A program made the position numbers and the translations under genes. The notes beneath the pieces are model-generated. The model saw nothing but the letters and a program-made list of their open reading frames with translations. It was not told the origin of the DNA and made no database searches. Shown piece by piece: positions 8,939 to 19,056 of a stretch of DNA of 64,000 nt; the first letter of the stretch is position 1, and every line of letters starts with the position of its first letter. The DNA is from Paenibacillus sp. OVF10 (lineage in GTDB: Bacteria > Bacillota > Bacilli > Paenibacillales > Paenibacillaceae), in contig CP094668.1 of the NCBI GenBank assembly GCA_022836915.1, positions 1,178,001 through 1,242,000 on the forward strand, given 5' to 3'.

Positions 8939-9494
8939 ATGAATGTAGAAAAACTTTTTGCCGAATCGCCGGAATTCGAAACACAGCGGTTAAAGCTGAG
9001 ACGCCTTGCCATGGATGATCTCGATGAATATTATGCATTTGCCTCTGATCCGCGAGTGAGTCAGCAAAGCTTGTGGAACTGTCATGAGACGGTGGAGGAT
9101 TCAATTCAATATATTCAGCGGGTACTGGATAATTATGAACGGAAAACGGTACATATCTGGGCTTTTGTCCTGAAGGAAACAGGGACCTTGATCGGGAGGG
9201 GTGGCGTCTTTCATCTCAACGAACCCATGCAGAGTGCTGAACTGGGATACGCGATAGCCAGCAGTCAATGGGGTAAGGGGCTTGCAGCAGAAGCGATGCA
9301 ACCTATCGTGGATTATTGCTTTCGGGAACTGGACTGCAATCGGTTGGGGGAAATGTAATGCAGGCAACATAGGCTCTGCACGCGTAATGGAGAAGCTGGG
9401 CATGTCGTACGAAGGTTTGTTACGCAAACAGTTGAAGATCAAAGGTGTATTTACGGATCAAAAAGTGTACTCCCGTATCCGGGATGATCTATAA
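8939..9494 (+). CDS. GNAT family N-acetyltransferase, RimJ-like (frame broken by one extra base)
   Basis: Acetyl-CoA-dependent acetyltransferase of the RimJ/RimL (Acetyltransf_3) type. Start motif FETQRLKLRRL and the acetyl-CoA loop SSQWGKGLAAEA (about residues 110-121) are visible; the C-terminal NAGNIGSARVMEKLGM segment is in another frame. Removing one G from the run at 9346-9350 gives NRLGKCNAGNIGSA and a normal 184-residue enzyme. This is the only break in the window that needs a base removed rather than added. ATG 8939 is preceded by ATGGAGGTG. The substrate is unknown. Confidence 0.85.
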
Positions 9495-9545
9495 TACTTC
9501 CAATGACACATAGGGTACATCGCAGAAATTGAAGGAGGCGGAACC

Positions 9546-9875
9546 ATGATCTATAGTATTATTTCCCGTTCGTTGTGGGAGCAAGTGTCAAAGGGGAGTG
9601 AGTATGCACCAGATAGCCTGGAGACGGACGGATTCATTCATTGTTCCACCAAGGAACAGATCCCATGGGTAGCCGGGCAATATTATGCAGGCCGCACGGA
9701 TCTATTATTACTTAGTATTGATGAGAAGGCGTTAAAGCCAGAGTTGGTGTATGAGGATCTCTACGAATTGAATGAACTATATCCACATATCTATGGAGAG
9801 CTCAATCTGGATGCGGTTCGCAAAGTCATTCCATTTGAACCGAATGCAGACGGCACATTCTCATTTCCTGAATAA
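9546..9875 (+). CDS. DUF952 family protein
   Basis: 109 residues. The DUF952 signature is clear: DGFIHCST near residue 28, followed by a middle part with LLLLSID and the ending PHIYGELNLDAV. GAAGGAGG precedes the ATG. Small cytoplasmic protein; some relatives are fused to GNAT or glutathione-S-transferase-like domains, but no activity is established. Confidence 0.88.
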   Translation: MIYSIISRSLWEQVSKGSEYAPDSLETDGFIHCSTKEQIPWVAGQYYAGRTDLLLLSIDEKALKPELVYEDLYELNELYPHIYGELNLDAVRKVIPFEPNADGTFSFPE

Positions 9876-9945
9876 AAATAACATGTGATGCTTCTGTTTG
9901 GACGTGATCAGGGGACAACATACTTTTCCGAAGGGTGGTTAACGG

Positions 9946-10536
9946 ATGGATATGAATCAGGTTTTTCTGGAGACAGCCGAGAAACAATTCCTGTATTACA
10001 AGCAGCTCGGGGAAAAAGCCATGGCACAACTGGAGTCCGAGCAATTGTTTCAATCCTGGAATGAAGACGCGAACAGCATTGCGGTAATCGTAAAACATTT
10101 ATGGGGCAATATGCTGTCCCGTTGGACGGATGTACTGACAACAGATGGTGAGAAACCGTGGCGTGAGCGAGATGCAGAATTCGTGAATGAACTTACATCC
10201 CGGGAAGAGTTGCTCGCTAAATGGGAAGAAGGCTGGACATGCCTACTCGAAGCCATTCGTTCGTTTACCCCGGAACAATTGTCTCATATCATATACATTC
10301 GAAATGAAGGTCATACCGTCATGGAGGCAATTATTCGGCAATTGGCGCATTATCCGTATCATGTCGGGCAGATTGTATTTGCCGCGAAAATGCTTAAAGA
10401 AACAGCTTGGGACAGTCTCTCCATTCCGAGAAACGGGTCTTCTCAATATAATGGCGGCAAATTTGCCAAGCCGAAGGCACGCAAACATTTTACAGAAGAT
10501 GAACTTCATATAGAAAAAGGTGAGGAACAACAATGA
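9946..10536 (+). CDS. DUF1572 (DinB-like) protein
   Basis: 196 residues of the DinB/YfiT-like four-helix fold, DUF1572 subgroup. The likely metal-binding histidines are in VIVKHLWGNM (about residue 49) and LAHYPYHVGQIVF (about residue 143). GAAGGGTGG precedes the ATG. Related proteins act as metal-dependent thiol (bacillithiol) transferases; that role here is an inference from fold only. It overlaps the next gene by 4 bp (ATGA). Confidence 0.85.
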   Translation: MDMNQVFLETAEKQFLYYKQLGEKAMAQLESEQLFQSWNEDANSIAVIVKHLWGNMLSRWTDVLTTDGEKPWRERDAEFVNELTSREELLAKWEEGWTCLLEAIRSFTPEQLSHIIYIRNEGHTVMEAIIRQLAHYPYHVGQIVFAAKMLKETAWDSLSIPRNGSSQYNGGKFAKPKARKHFTEDELHIEKGEEQQ

Positions 10537-11138
10537 CTCAAATTGCATTGATTCGCCATGGAAGCACAGCGTGGAATAAGGAAAAACGTTCGCAGGGGCA
10601 GACGGATAACCCGCTGGATCAGGATGGCAGGGAACAGGCCGTTTTACTTGCTGCGAGACTAGCCGAAGAATCCTGGGATGCCATCTATGCAAGTGACTTG
10701 GAGCGTGCAAGTGAGACGGCTCGCATCATTGGTGATCGCTTGGGTATTCAAGAGATTCATCTGGACCCTAGACTTCGCGAGATGGGCGGAGGACAGGTCG
10801 AAGGAACGACGGAAGAGGAACGGTTAGCCAAGTGGGGAGTGGACTGGAGTACTCTGGATCTGGGACGTGAGCTTGCAGATGCAGGGACTGTTCGAGGCAG
10901 TGCGGTGCTTGAAGATATTGTACAGCAGCACCCCGATGGAAGAGTGATCGTTGTCAGTCACGGAGCCGTTCTGCGGAATACACTGCGAGGTCTGGTGCCT
11001 GAGCTTGATGTCAGCGTGAAGCTGTCCAACACATCCATTACCCGGATTGCCAAGAAAGATGATACGTGGCAATGCGAACTGTACAATTGCAGTGTGCATT
11101 TGAATTCGCCCAGGAGTCTTAATAGATGGATGCTCTGA
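10533..11138 (+). CDS. Histidine phosphatase family protein
   Basis: 201-residue phosphoglycerate-mutase-like phosphatase. The catalytic RHG motif is in IALIRHGSTAWN (residues 4-15), and the second catalytic His in VVSHGAVLRN (about residue 147). Starts in an ATGA overlap with the DUF1572 gene after AAAGGTGAGG. The C-terminal residues after VHLN do not look like the family: one extra G near 11101 would give ...VHLEFAQES and a stop just before the next ATG, so a further single-base error is possible. Relatives include CobC and YhfR-type phosphatases; the substrate is not known. Confidence 0.85.
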   Translation: MTQIALIRHGSTAWNKEKRSQGQTDNPLDQDGREQAVLLAARLAEESWDAIYASDLERASETARIIGDRLGIQEIHLDPRLREMGGGQVEGTTEEERLAKWGVDWSTLDLGRELADAGTVRGSAVLEDIVQQHPDGRVIVVSHGAVLRNTLRGLVPELDVSVKLSNTSITRIAKKDDTWQCELYNCSVHLNSPRSLNRWML

Positions 11139-11959
11139 CGTTAAAACAAAAATTACAGCATATTCAGTCGTCTAATCATTCCATTGATCATGAAGAACAG
11201 CCTTACGAATTGGCACTGCATATGATGCAGCATCTTGGTAGTACTGACCCTGTCCTGCGGGATGAATTGATCTATGTTACGTTTGCAACATGGATTGGAC
11301 AGGGTGTATTTTCGGAAGATCAGCTAAGGCATGTGTTACAGTTGGCGCTGGACGATCAGCACCTGTTCTATGGGATCGGAGAGCAGGGAGCGGATAGTGT
11401 GTTTACGCGGACGTTCTCCGTATTGTTACTGCCTCCAATTCTGAATGTGGATCGTCAGCGACCTTTCCTGGACAAAGAGGATATCGCAGGAATTCATCAT
11501 CGGTTGACTACATATCTGGAACGTGAAAAAGATGTTCGCGGCTACGCCGATAATAAGGGCTGGGCGCATGCCCCTGCACACGCGGCGGATGCGGTTGAAG
11601 ACTTGGCACAATCGCCATATCTGGAGCGAGCGGATCTGCTGGAACTTCTGCATGCACTCGCTGTAAAAATAACGGAATCAAGTGTGGTTTACATCCATGA
11701 TGAAGATCAGCGAATAGCACATGCTGTAATTACCATTCTGCGTCGCAATCTGTTGGAGCAAAAGGATATTACCGTATGGATCGATTCCCTTCATCAAGGA
11801 GATCAGGCGGTGAACAGATCACTTCTGGAAAACAGTCATAGGAGCCTGAATGTGCGTCTGTTTTTGCAGACACTGTATCTCGCGATACGTACAGAAGAAG
11901 ACGAGCCTTTTTCGTTGGTTCGTTCACTGGTATTGCAGGCATTGGAGAGAGATAAATAA
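11126..11959 (+). CDS. DUF2785 family protein
   Basis: 277-residue soluble, mainly helical protein. The family signature is seen in the middle: DVRGYADNKGWAHAPAHAADA (split here as DVRGYADNKGW, about residues 136-146, and AHAPAHAADA directly after), followed by HALAVKI. CAGGAG lies nine bases before the ATG. The start overlaps the end of the phosphatase frame by 13 bp. Function unknown. Confidence 0.82.
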   Translation: MDALTLKQKLQHIQSSNHSIDHEEQPYELALHMMQHLGSTDPVLRDELIYVTFATWIGQGVFSEDQLRHVLQLALDDQHLFYGIGEQGADSVFTRTFSVLLLPPILNVDRQRPFLDKEDIAGIHHRLTTYLEREKDVRGYADNKGWAHAPAHAADAVEDLAQSPYLERADLLELLHALAVKITESSVVYIHDEDQRIAHAVITILRRNLLEQKDITVWIDSLHQGDQAVNRSLLENSHRSLNVRLFLQTLYLAIRTEEDEPFSLVRSLVLQALERDK

Positions 11960-11997
11960 CGATACGCTAAACGTGTGGACAAAAGGGGAGATGGCGC

Positions 11998-12714
11998 ATG
12001 ACCAAATTGACGTATGCATGGACGGAAGAGATCTTATCTCCGCTGGGTGAGACAGCAGTTATCATTCAGTGCGGAGATCAATTGTCTGACGCGGTGCAAC
12101 GCAGAGTGATGTCTGTATGTGCTTTGCTGGAAAAATGCACTCTGTCAGCCATGATCGAATGGGTGCCTTCATATACGTCCGTTACAGTATTTTATGATCC
12201 GTTCATCTCCCCGTACCCCGAGTTATGCCGTATTCTGCTTCAGCAGTTGAATCAAATGAAGGAATCCGTCCAAGACAAACCCAGAACGGTCACGATTCCC
12301 GTATGTTATGGTGGCGAGTGGGGGCCTGATCTGGACTACGTTGCCAGTGAACATGGACTGACCCCAGAAGACGTTATTGCGATTCATACATCCGGGAATT
12401 ATCTCGTACATATGATTGGATTTGCACCGGGTTTTCCTTATCTCGGCGGGTTGTCTGAACAGATTGCTACGCCCAGACGGGCAACGCCAAGGCTTCGGGT
12501 TGAGGCGGGCACAGTAGGTATTGGTGGCAAACAGACGGGAATCTATCCAGTGGACACACCCGGAGGATGGCAATGTATTGGACAAACGCCACTCCGGTTG
12601 TTTCGGCCGGATGAGAACGTACCGAGTTTGCTGGCAGCAGGTGATCGGGTTCGATTTGAACAGATTACGATGCAGGACTATCTGGCGTTGAAGCGGAAGG
12701 AGGGCGAACGATGA
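11998..12714 (+). CDS. pxpB: 5-oxoprolinase subunit PxpB
   Basis: 238 residues; KipI-like subunit of the prokaryotic ATP-dependent 5-oxoprolinase PxpABC, which opens 5-oxo-L-proline (pyroglutamate) to glutamate in the cytosol. Diagnostic segments are IPVCYGGEWGPDLDYVA, IGFAPGFPYLGGL (about residues 139-151) and GGWQCIGQTPL. GGGAGATGG precedes the ATG. It overlaps pxpC by 4 bp (ATGA), so the two are translated together. The older name KipI (kinase A inhibitor) belongs to the B. subtilis homologue; the complete trio here favours the 5-oxoprolinase reading. Confidence 0.93.
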   Translation: MTKLTYAWTEEILSPLGETAVIIQCGDQLSDAVQRRVMSVCALLEKCTLSAMIEWVPSYTSVTVFYDPFISPYPELCRILLQQLNQMKESVQDKPRTVTIPVCYGGEWGPDLDYVASEHGLTPEDVIAIHTSGNYLVHMIGFAPGFPYLGGLSEQIATPRRATPRLRVEAGTVGIGGKQTGIYPVDTPGGWQCIGQTPLRLFRPDENVPSLLAAGDRVRFEQITMQDYLALKRKEGER

Positions 12715-13745
12715 GTATCGAAGTGATTCGCCCTGGTCTGATATCTACCGTTCAGGATGAAGGCAGAACCGGCTATCGCCGGTATGGTATTCATCCTGGC
12801 GGGGTCATGGACACCTTTGCAGCCAGAGCAGCCAATATGCTTGTGGCCAACTCCCGACATGCGGCAGTGCTTGAGATGACGATGACGGGGCCAGAGCTTC
12901 GATTTCAGGAGAGCCAGCTTATCTCATTATGTGGGGCCGATCTGACGGCAACGGTGGATCATCTGCCTGTACCTTTGTGGCGTCCTGTGCTGGTGCGGGC
13001 TGGAAGTGTACTGAAGTTTGGCCCATGTCGTCATGGCTTGCGCAGTTATCTGGCGATTGCGGGTGGAATAGCTGTGCCTGAAGTGATGGGCAGTCGAAGC
13101 ACAGACCTCAAGACAGGTCTTGGCGGTATGGATGGGCGAGCCTTACGCGTGGGGGATCTGTTATCCATAGGTGAACCTTCTGGTGAAGCGCAAGGTTGGA
13201 TGCAGCGTATGGAGCAGCAGGTAAAGGAGAGTGAGCGGGACCACCGAATATTGGCGCCTGCGTGGCTTTTATCTGAACGGGAAAGACCTGACTATTATGG
13301 GCAACCTGTTATTCGTGTGATGGAGAGCAAGGATAGTTCGCTGTTCAGCCAAGAAAGTCTGGGACAATTCTATGCCGAAAAATACGTGATCACTTCACAA
13401 TCCGATCGGATGGGCTATCGCTTGCAAGGCTCCAGACTGGAGCTGGATCAGGCCCTGGATCGGCTGTCAGAAGCCGTTACCTATGGCACAGTGCAGGTGC
13501 CACCTGATGGCCAGCCCATCATCTTGATGGCGGACCATCAGACGATTGGAGGTTATCCTGTCATTGCACAGGTAGCTCGGGTGGATATACCTATCCTGGC
13601 TCAGGCTAGGCCAGGAACCCAAATTTCTTTTAAACAGATTACGCATGATCAAGCCGGACAGTTGTATATGGAACAGGAAATCAATATGCAGCTCATGGAT
13701 AAGCTGATACGCAGAAGAATGGCTGGAATGGAGGGCACTCAATGA
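12711..13745 (+). CDS. pxpC: 5-oxoprolinase subunit PxpC
   Basis: 344 residues; biotin-dependent-carboxylase-like (KipA/AHS2) subunit. N-terminal [17 protein letters not shown] and [14 protein letters not shown] are typical of the family, as are [13 protein letters not shown] (about residues 109-121) and the C-terminal [18 protein letters not shown] (about 263-280). PxpB and PxpC together phosphorylate and process the substrate opened by PxpA. Overlaps pxpA by 4 bp. Confidence 0.94.
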   Translation: MSIEVIRPGLISTVQDEGRTGYRRYGIHPGGVMDTFAARAANMLVANSRHAAVLEMTMTGPELRFQESQLISLCGADLTATVDHLPVPLWRPVLVRAGSVLKFGPCRHGLRSYLAIAGGIAVPEVMGSRSTDLKTGLGGMDGRALRVGDLLSIGEPSGEAQGWMQRMEQQVKESERDHRILAPAWLLSERERPDYYGQPVIRVMESKDSSLFSQESLGQFYAEKYVITSQSDRMGYRLQGSRLELDQALDRLSEAVTYGTVQVPPDGQPIILMADHQTIGGYPVIAQVARVDIPILAQARPGTQISFKQITHDQAGQLYMEQEINMQLMDKLIRRRMAGMEGTQ

Positions 13746-14515
13746 ATACCTCGAAAACCTTGGATATCAATTGTGATCTGGGCGAAAGTTATGGTATATA
13801 TCGCACTCTGTCGGACGAAGCCATTCTACCCTTGATTACATCAGCCAATATTGCCTGCGGGTTTCATGCAGGAGACCCGGCTACAATGCGGCTGACGGTG
13901 GAGAGGGCATTGGAGCATCAGGTTGCGGTTGGAGCCCACCCCGGGTTGCCGGATTTGCAAGGGTTTGGCAGAAGACGTATGGACATTACCCCACGGGAAG
14001 CATATGACATGGTGGTATATCAGATCGGTGCGCTGGATGCCTTTGTCCGTGCAAGCGGAGGGCGAATGCATCACGTAAAACCGCACGGTGCTTTATACAA
14101 TATGGCCGCAGAAGATGCGAAGCTTGCTGAAGCCATCGCCGAGGCGATCTATCAAGTAAAGCCTGACCTGTATTTGTATGGTCTGGCGGGCAGTGAGTTG
14201 ATTCACGCTGCGGATCGCATCGGTATGCGCAGTGTGAGCGAGGTGTTTGCAGATCGAACCTATGGGGCGGATGGTAAGCTAACCTCTCGAAGCCAAGCAG
14301 GAGCTGTCATTGAAGAGTCGGGACAAGCGATTGCTCAAGTACTCCAGATGGTGAAAGACGGCGTGGTTGTATCCACGGATGGTACGTTGGTTCCCATTAA
14401 GGCAGAGACTGTCTGTATCCACGGTGACGGAGCGAATGCTCTGGCATTTGCTCAAGAGGTTCGTCGTGTGCTGGAATCGGAAGGCATTAAGTTATCCGTG
14501 CATACAACAGAATGA
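13742..14515 (+). CDS. pxpA: 5-oxoprolinase subunit PxpA (LamB/YcsF)
   Basis: 257 residues, metal-dependent-hydrolase-like LamB/YcsF family. The N-terminal [11 protein letters not shown] (about residues 8-18), [12 protein letters not shown] (about 35-46), [15 protein letters not shown] and [11 protein letters not shown] carry the conserved Asp/His/Glu residues. Last gene of the pxpBCA operon; all three overlap by 4 bp. No terminator is obvious in the 77 bp before the NUDIX gene. Confidence 0.95.
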   Translation: MNTSKTLDINCDLGESYGIYRTLSDEAILPLITSANIACGFHAGDPATMRLTVERALEHQVAVGAHPGLPDLQGFGRRRMDITPREAYDMVVYQIGALDAFVRASGGRMHHVKPHGALYNMAAEDAKLAEAIAEAIYQVKPDLYLYGLAGSELIHAADRIGMRSVSEVFADRTYGADGKLTSRSQAGAVIEESGQAIAQVLQMVKDGVVVSTDGTLVPIKAETVCIHGDGANALAFAQEVRRVLESEGIKLSVHTTE

Positions 14516-14592
14516 TACGCCTGTTCAGTAGAACATTAGTAGTATCAGATTGTTCGGATTGAACTTTGAAATTTTGGAATGACAAGGAGTGA

Positions 14593-15060
14593 ATGAACAG
14601 AATGAAACCCATACGCAACTCGGCGAAAGCTGTCATTGTGCAGAATGGACAATTGCTGGTCATCCGGCTGGAAGATCAATATGGTACTGCTTATGTGTTC
14701 CCAGGTGGAGGACAGGAGAAAGGTGAAGAACTCAAGGATGCGGTCGCGCGCGAATGTCTGGAGGAGATTGGTCAGGCCGTGAACGTGGGAGAGCTGTTAC
14801 ATATCCGGGAGTATATCGGAAAAAATCATGAATTCGCCGAGTGGGATGCAGACATCCACCAGGTTGAATTTTATTTTGCGTGCAGCCTGATAGATCCGGA
14901 GGCAACCGTTTTTGAAGGCTCCAATCCAGACGACCACCAAGTCGCTGTGGAATGGATTGCACTTGAAGAGCTGTCCCAAATTCGTTTATATCCAAAAACA
15001 ATTGGCGAATTGCTGCTTAAATCGGATTCTTCATCAATCTATCTTGGAGATCTGAATTAA
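14593..15060 (+). CDS. NUDIX hydrolase
   Basis: 155 residues. The Nudix box GX5EX7REUXEEXGU is present as GGGQEKGEELKDAVARECLEE followed by IG, starting near residue 38. It would hydrolyse a nucleoside diphosphate linked to another group; the substrate is not predictable. AAGGAG is only 3 bases before ATG 14593 and 12 before ATG 14602 (MKPIRNSAK), so the start is uncertain by three codons. Confidence 0.9.
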   Translation: MNRMKPIRNSAKAVIVQNGQLLVIRLEDQYGTAYVFPGGGQEKGEELKDAVARECLEEIGQAVNVGELLHIREYIGKNHEFAEWDADIHQVEFYFACSLIDPEATVFEGSNPDDHQVAVEWIALEELSQIRLYPKTIGELLLKSDSSSIYLGDLN

Positions 15061-15335
15061 AAAGATCCTAGGAACAATACGGGATAATCCCTTTATGTAA
15101 ACATTTTAATAATCAGCTTTGCCGATTTTGTCACGTTTGCGTACAGGTTTAAGGGATTCACCATAGGTGAGGTGGGTACACTATAAGTACAGGCTTATTA
15201 CAGAGTTGCATTAAGCTGTCTCTAGTTATAAGCGATTAATGAACTGTCATTAAACAAAAAGAGATAGTAACAATTACACTTCTCTTTGTACTTTTATTAA
15301 TCAACCTTAATTGGGAGAACGGTAGACGTAGTGGA
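15061..15335. other. Gap with no gene
   Basis: AT-rich. CAAAAAGAGA at about 15257 can pair with TCTCTTTG at about 15280 ahead of a short T-rich stretch, possibly ending upstream transcripts. Nothing else is recognised. Confidence 0.4.
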
Positions 15336-15650
15336 GGGGACGGAATCGATTCTGAGGAAGCGAAGTGTTCGCATGTATCTTGGATTTTCAATCATATATC
15401 CTTTGGAATTAAGCATTCACACGATAACGGAGAGGACAGAAGAAACCTGAAAAAGCGAAGCGCTCGCCTTTATCACCGGATTTTCCCTTTAGAAAAAGGG
15501 AATCAAAAAATCTGGGGATAACAGCGATTGGAAGGTTGTTCTGTCATCGTAGTGCCAGTGTGAATCGGTTTTAATCCAATGCATATGAGGAAGAGATCAG
15601 GATCATTGAGAGATAACAGCGATCCAAAGAACGATCCGTACCCGAAACGG
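15336..15650. repeat. Palindromic intergenic repeat, family 2 (GCGAAGCG element)
   Basis: The inner palindrome has left arm GCGAAGCGCTCGCCTTTATC (from 15455, followed by ACCGGAT) and right arm ATCTGGGGATAACAGCGATT (15510-15529), with a hairpin CCCTTT-AGAA-AAAGGG (15485-15500) at its centre. An outer, degraded left arm (GGAATCGATTCTGAGGAAGC to about 15385) and outer right arm (AGAGATAACAGCGATCC, about 15608-15624, then CCGTACCCGAAACGG) flank it. The same sequence family is at 24118-24234. Non-coding. Confidence 0.72.
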
Positions 15651-15703
15651 CCGCCTACAAGAGTCCTTCCAATATACCTCCAAAACCGAAAGGAGCACTT
15701 CCC

Positions 15704-16120
15704 ATGAACCAGACTGAATTGGAACAAAACATTGTAAAAGCATTGGAAAACAACCCTTTTTGCAGCTTCTCCACTGTGGAGAATGGTAAACCGAAATCTC
15801 GCTATATGGCGCTTTTCAACGATGGACTGAACATTCATCTGGCAACGAACCGCCGTACACACAAAGTAGAGGAACTGGAGAATAATCCGAATGTTAGCCT
15901 GCTACTTGGTTACGAGGCTGGTGGTTCCAAGGAAGTAGTTGAGATTGAAGGAACCTGTGAAGTGACAAAGAACGAAGGTTTGCGTGAGCAAGTGTGGAAC
16001 GATGAACTGAAGGCGTGGTTCGATGGACCTAATGATCCGAACTATGTCATTCTGGACATCACCCCGACTCGTATTGAATACACAGGGAAAGATCATGAGC
16101 ATCATGTGTGGGAACAATAA
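15704..16120 (+). CDS. Pyridoxamine 5'-phosphate oxidase-like (split-barrel flavin) protein
   Basis: 138 residues of the PNPOx-like split beta-barrel, general-stress-protein-26-like group. Pattern CSFSTVENGKPKSRYMALF (about residues 20-38), LATNRRTHKVEELENNPNVSLL and the WF pair near residue 106 match the family. AAAGGAG ten bases upstream of the ATG. Probably binds FMN or a related cofactor; the true substrate is unknown. Its terminator is at 16187-16219. Confidence 0.85.
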   Translation: MNQTELEQNIVKALENNPFCSFSTVENGKPKSRYMALFNDGLNIHLATNRRTHKVEELENNPNVSLLLGYEAGGSKEVVEIEGTCEVTKNEGLREQVWNDELKAWFDGPNDPNYVILDITPTRIEYTGKDHEHHVWEQ

Positions 16121-16186
16121 TCCGAATATGAACATAACCTCTGCAAAGTAGCGTCCTTATGCGAAAATACGCGCAGAGTTTAATCC

Positions 16187-16219
16187 AACCGTGAAAGCCA
16201 TTAAGGTTTCACGGTTTTT
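16187..16219 (+). terminator. Terminator of the PNPOx-like gene
   Basis: AACCGTGAAA and TTTCACGGTT form a 10-bp perfect stem followed by TTT. Confidence 0.85.
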
Positions 16220-16597
16220 GGCATGGATGAATAAAGCTGAATTGGATATACATGTAAGACACATGTAATATACGTATTTTAAAGATAATAAGCACTATAT
16301 ACCTACTAAAATGTTGAAAAAATTGTCGAAATAACGCATGATAATGTAAACTCGCCTAGGTATGTGCGTGTAATGTAAAAAATAATGCTTTTCAATGGCT
16401 GAACATTGCGTTATGATTTGGAATGTAAACGACAAGCACAGACATAAATAGATGTTCATGTGAGATAAACTTACCTGAAATTCCGATGCATGTCATCAGA
16501 GCGTCAGTACGCACAACCCATGAAATCTATCTTTTTTCTGCGCTCTTCGTTTGCCCATTAATGCATGATTCAATGTACATAACCGGGAGGGGTTATT
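16220..16597 (+). other. AT-rich upstream region of the nucleotidase gene
   Basis: No open frame of note. TGTAAA occurs three times but not with the 11-bp spacing of a PhoP box. It must hold the promoter of the gene at 16598; I could not single one out. Confidence 0.35.
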
Positions 16598-18845
16598 TTG
16601 AAAACGAGTAAAAAAGTATTATCAAGCCTGACTGCCGCTTTGGTTGCATTAAACGTGCTTGCGGTGTTTCCGGTACCTGTATCGGCTGCGGATGCTGCCA
16701 AAGTTAAACTGCGGATCATGGAAACCACAGACATTCATACCAATCTGGTTAACTATGACTACTATTCCGACAAAGAGACAGACCAGTATGGACTTGCCAA
16801 AACAGCTACACTGATTAAGAAAGCCCGTGACGAGGCGAAGAACAGCCTGCTGTTTGATAACGGGGATCTGATTCAGGGGAATCCGCTGGGAGACTACTCT
16901 GCGAAAATTGATCCACTGAAAAAGGGTGAGACTCACCCTGTATATAAAGCGATGAATCTGCTCGATTATGATGCAGGTAACATCGGTAACCATGAATTCA
17001 ACTATGGTCTGGATTTCTTGGACATGACGCTGGAGGGAGCAAACTTCCCTTACATTAATGCCAATGTCTATGTAGACGATGGTGATGATGATGAGACAAA
17101 TGACAAGAATTACTTCACGCCGTATGAGATTTTGGATAAAAAAGTAACGGATGAGACTGGCAAAGAACATACGATCAAAGTGGGTGTGATCGGATTTGTG
17201 CCGCCTCAAATTATGCAGTGGGATAGCGCTAACCTTGAAGGTAAAGTAATCGCCAAGGATATTATTGCTACCGCGAAAAATTCATTCCAAAAATGAAGGC
17301 TGAAGGTGCCGACATTATTGTAGCTATTCCTCACTCCGGATTTGAGGAAATTCCTCAAACGGATCTGATGGAGAACTCCGTACTGTATCTGAGCCAAGTT
17401 GAAGGCATTAATGCCATTCTATTTGGACATGCCCACAAAGTGTTCCCAAGTGCTGATTTTGCCGGCAAAAAGGGGTAGACCTGGAGAAGGGCACCATTAA
17501 TGGCGTTCCTGCGGTTGAGCCAGGGTTCTGGGGTGATCACCTGGGGATTATTGATCTGGATCTAGAACAAGTGGATGGCAAATGGAAAGTGGTCGATTCC
17601 AAAACGGAAGCACGCCCAATCTATGACACAGCCAACAAAAAACCATTAGTAGAGGCTGATCAGGACATCATTGATGCGGTTCATGAAGAGCATGAAGGTA
17701 CATTGGAGTATGTTCGTGGTCCGGTGGGCGAAACGACTGCACCTATTAACAGCTTCTTCGCTCTGGTTCAGGATGATCCATCCATTCAGATCGTAACGAA
17801 TGCACAGAAATGGTATGTCGAAAAACATATGCAAGGTACGGAATATGAGAAAATCCCTGTATTGTCAGCAGGTGCACCATTCAAAGCCGGTGGACGTTCA
17901 GGCGCTTCGTATTACACGAATATCCCTAAAGGCACCATTGCGATCAAAAACGTTGCTGACCTGTACGTATATCCAAATACGGTACATGCTGTAATGGTTA
18001 ACGGCGCAGAACTGAAAGAATGGCTGGAATGGTCTGCAGGCCAGTTCAACCAGATCGACCCGGCTAAAGGTGGACAACAACAACTGATCAACAATGACTT
18101 CCCAACGTATAACTTCGATGTTATTGATGGTGTAACGTATCAGATTGATGTGACGCAACCAGCCAAATACGATAGCAAAGCTACGATCGTTAATGCATCC
18201 GCAAGCCGGATCAAGGACCTGAGCTTTAACGGAAAACCGGTTGACCCAGCTCAAAAATTCATTGTAGCGACAAATAACTACCGTGCTTCTTCATCCAAAC
18301 TGGCTAACCCGGACGGCAAACGGATCGTTCTGGCTGCACCGGATGAGAACCGTCAAGTGATCATCGACTACATCCGTGAGAATAAAACGATTAATCCGGC
18401 AGCGGACGGCAACTGGTCCCTGGCACCAATCAAACCATCTGCGGGTGTAACCGCAGCAGCACTGAATGATCTTGAAGTTGTGTTTGCTTCTTCCCCGGAT
18501 GCGAAAGGTCTGGTTGAAGCGAACCCGGCGATGTCATTCATCGGTACAAACAATGAAGGTTTTGCAGAGTATGGCTTGAAACTGACAGGTGAAGCAACGA
18601 CAACACCTGAAACAGGTACGGAGCCAGCTCCAACGCCTAAACCAACGCCAACACCGACGCCTAAGCCACAACCTGAGAAACCGGCAACCAACAACAAGGT
18701 TGTATATGTCGTGAAAAAAGGGGATAACCTGTACCGCATTGGTTTGAAATATGGTGTGGACTGGCGCAAACTTGCGACAGCTAACAAAATCTCAAATGTG
18801 CATAACCTGAAAGTTGGACAGAAAATCGTGATTCCCGCTTCTTAA
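16598..18845 (+). CDS. CpdB-like 2',3'-cyclic-nucleotide phosphodiesterase / nucleotidase with LysM (two frame breaks)
   Basis: Exported metallophosphoesterase that releases phosphate from nucleotides. Signal peptide residues 1-30 (cleavage near VSAADA). Metallophosphatase motifs: [35 protein letters not shown] and FGHAHK; the 5'-nucleotidase C-terminal domain follows. It ends in a Pro/Thr-rich linker and a LysM domain ([20 protein letters not shown]), which should hold it to peptidoglycan. Two breaks: one missing A in the run at 17276-17280 (restores [14 protein letters not shown]) and one missing G at 17472-17475 (restores [11 protein letters not shown]). Corrected length is 749 residues. 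TTG 16598 follows GGGAGGGG. Monocistronic, with terminator 18865-18897. Confidence 0.88.
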
Positions 18846-18864
18846 AGTTTAATAAGTGGTGAGG

Positions 18865-18897
18865 AGACCGACAGTCATCAGACTGTCGGTCTTTTTT
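18865..18897 (+). terminator. Terminator of the nucleotidase gene
   Basis: AGACCGACAGTC-ATCA-GACTGTCGGTCT stem followed by T6. Confidence 0.95.
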
Positions 18898-19056
18898 CTG
18901 CAAATTTGAATATATTTGTTCCAAGAACCGTCATACAGGAAGTCATTAAAACAGTAGAGATTAATTTTAAGACCCATGATATAATATTTACAAACTTTGG
19001 GTATATACAAGTGAACATTAATGGACATGGAATCTAAATTGGCAAGGGGGTCCTAC

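Noticed and set aside
16330-16430. TGTAAA repeats before the nucleotidase gene as a PhoP box
   Set aside because: The repeats are not spaced at 11 bp, so they are not a PhoP site as I know it.
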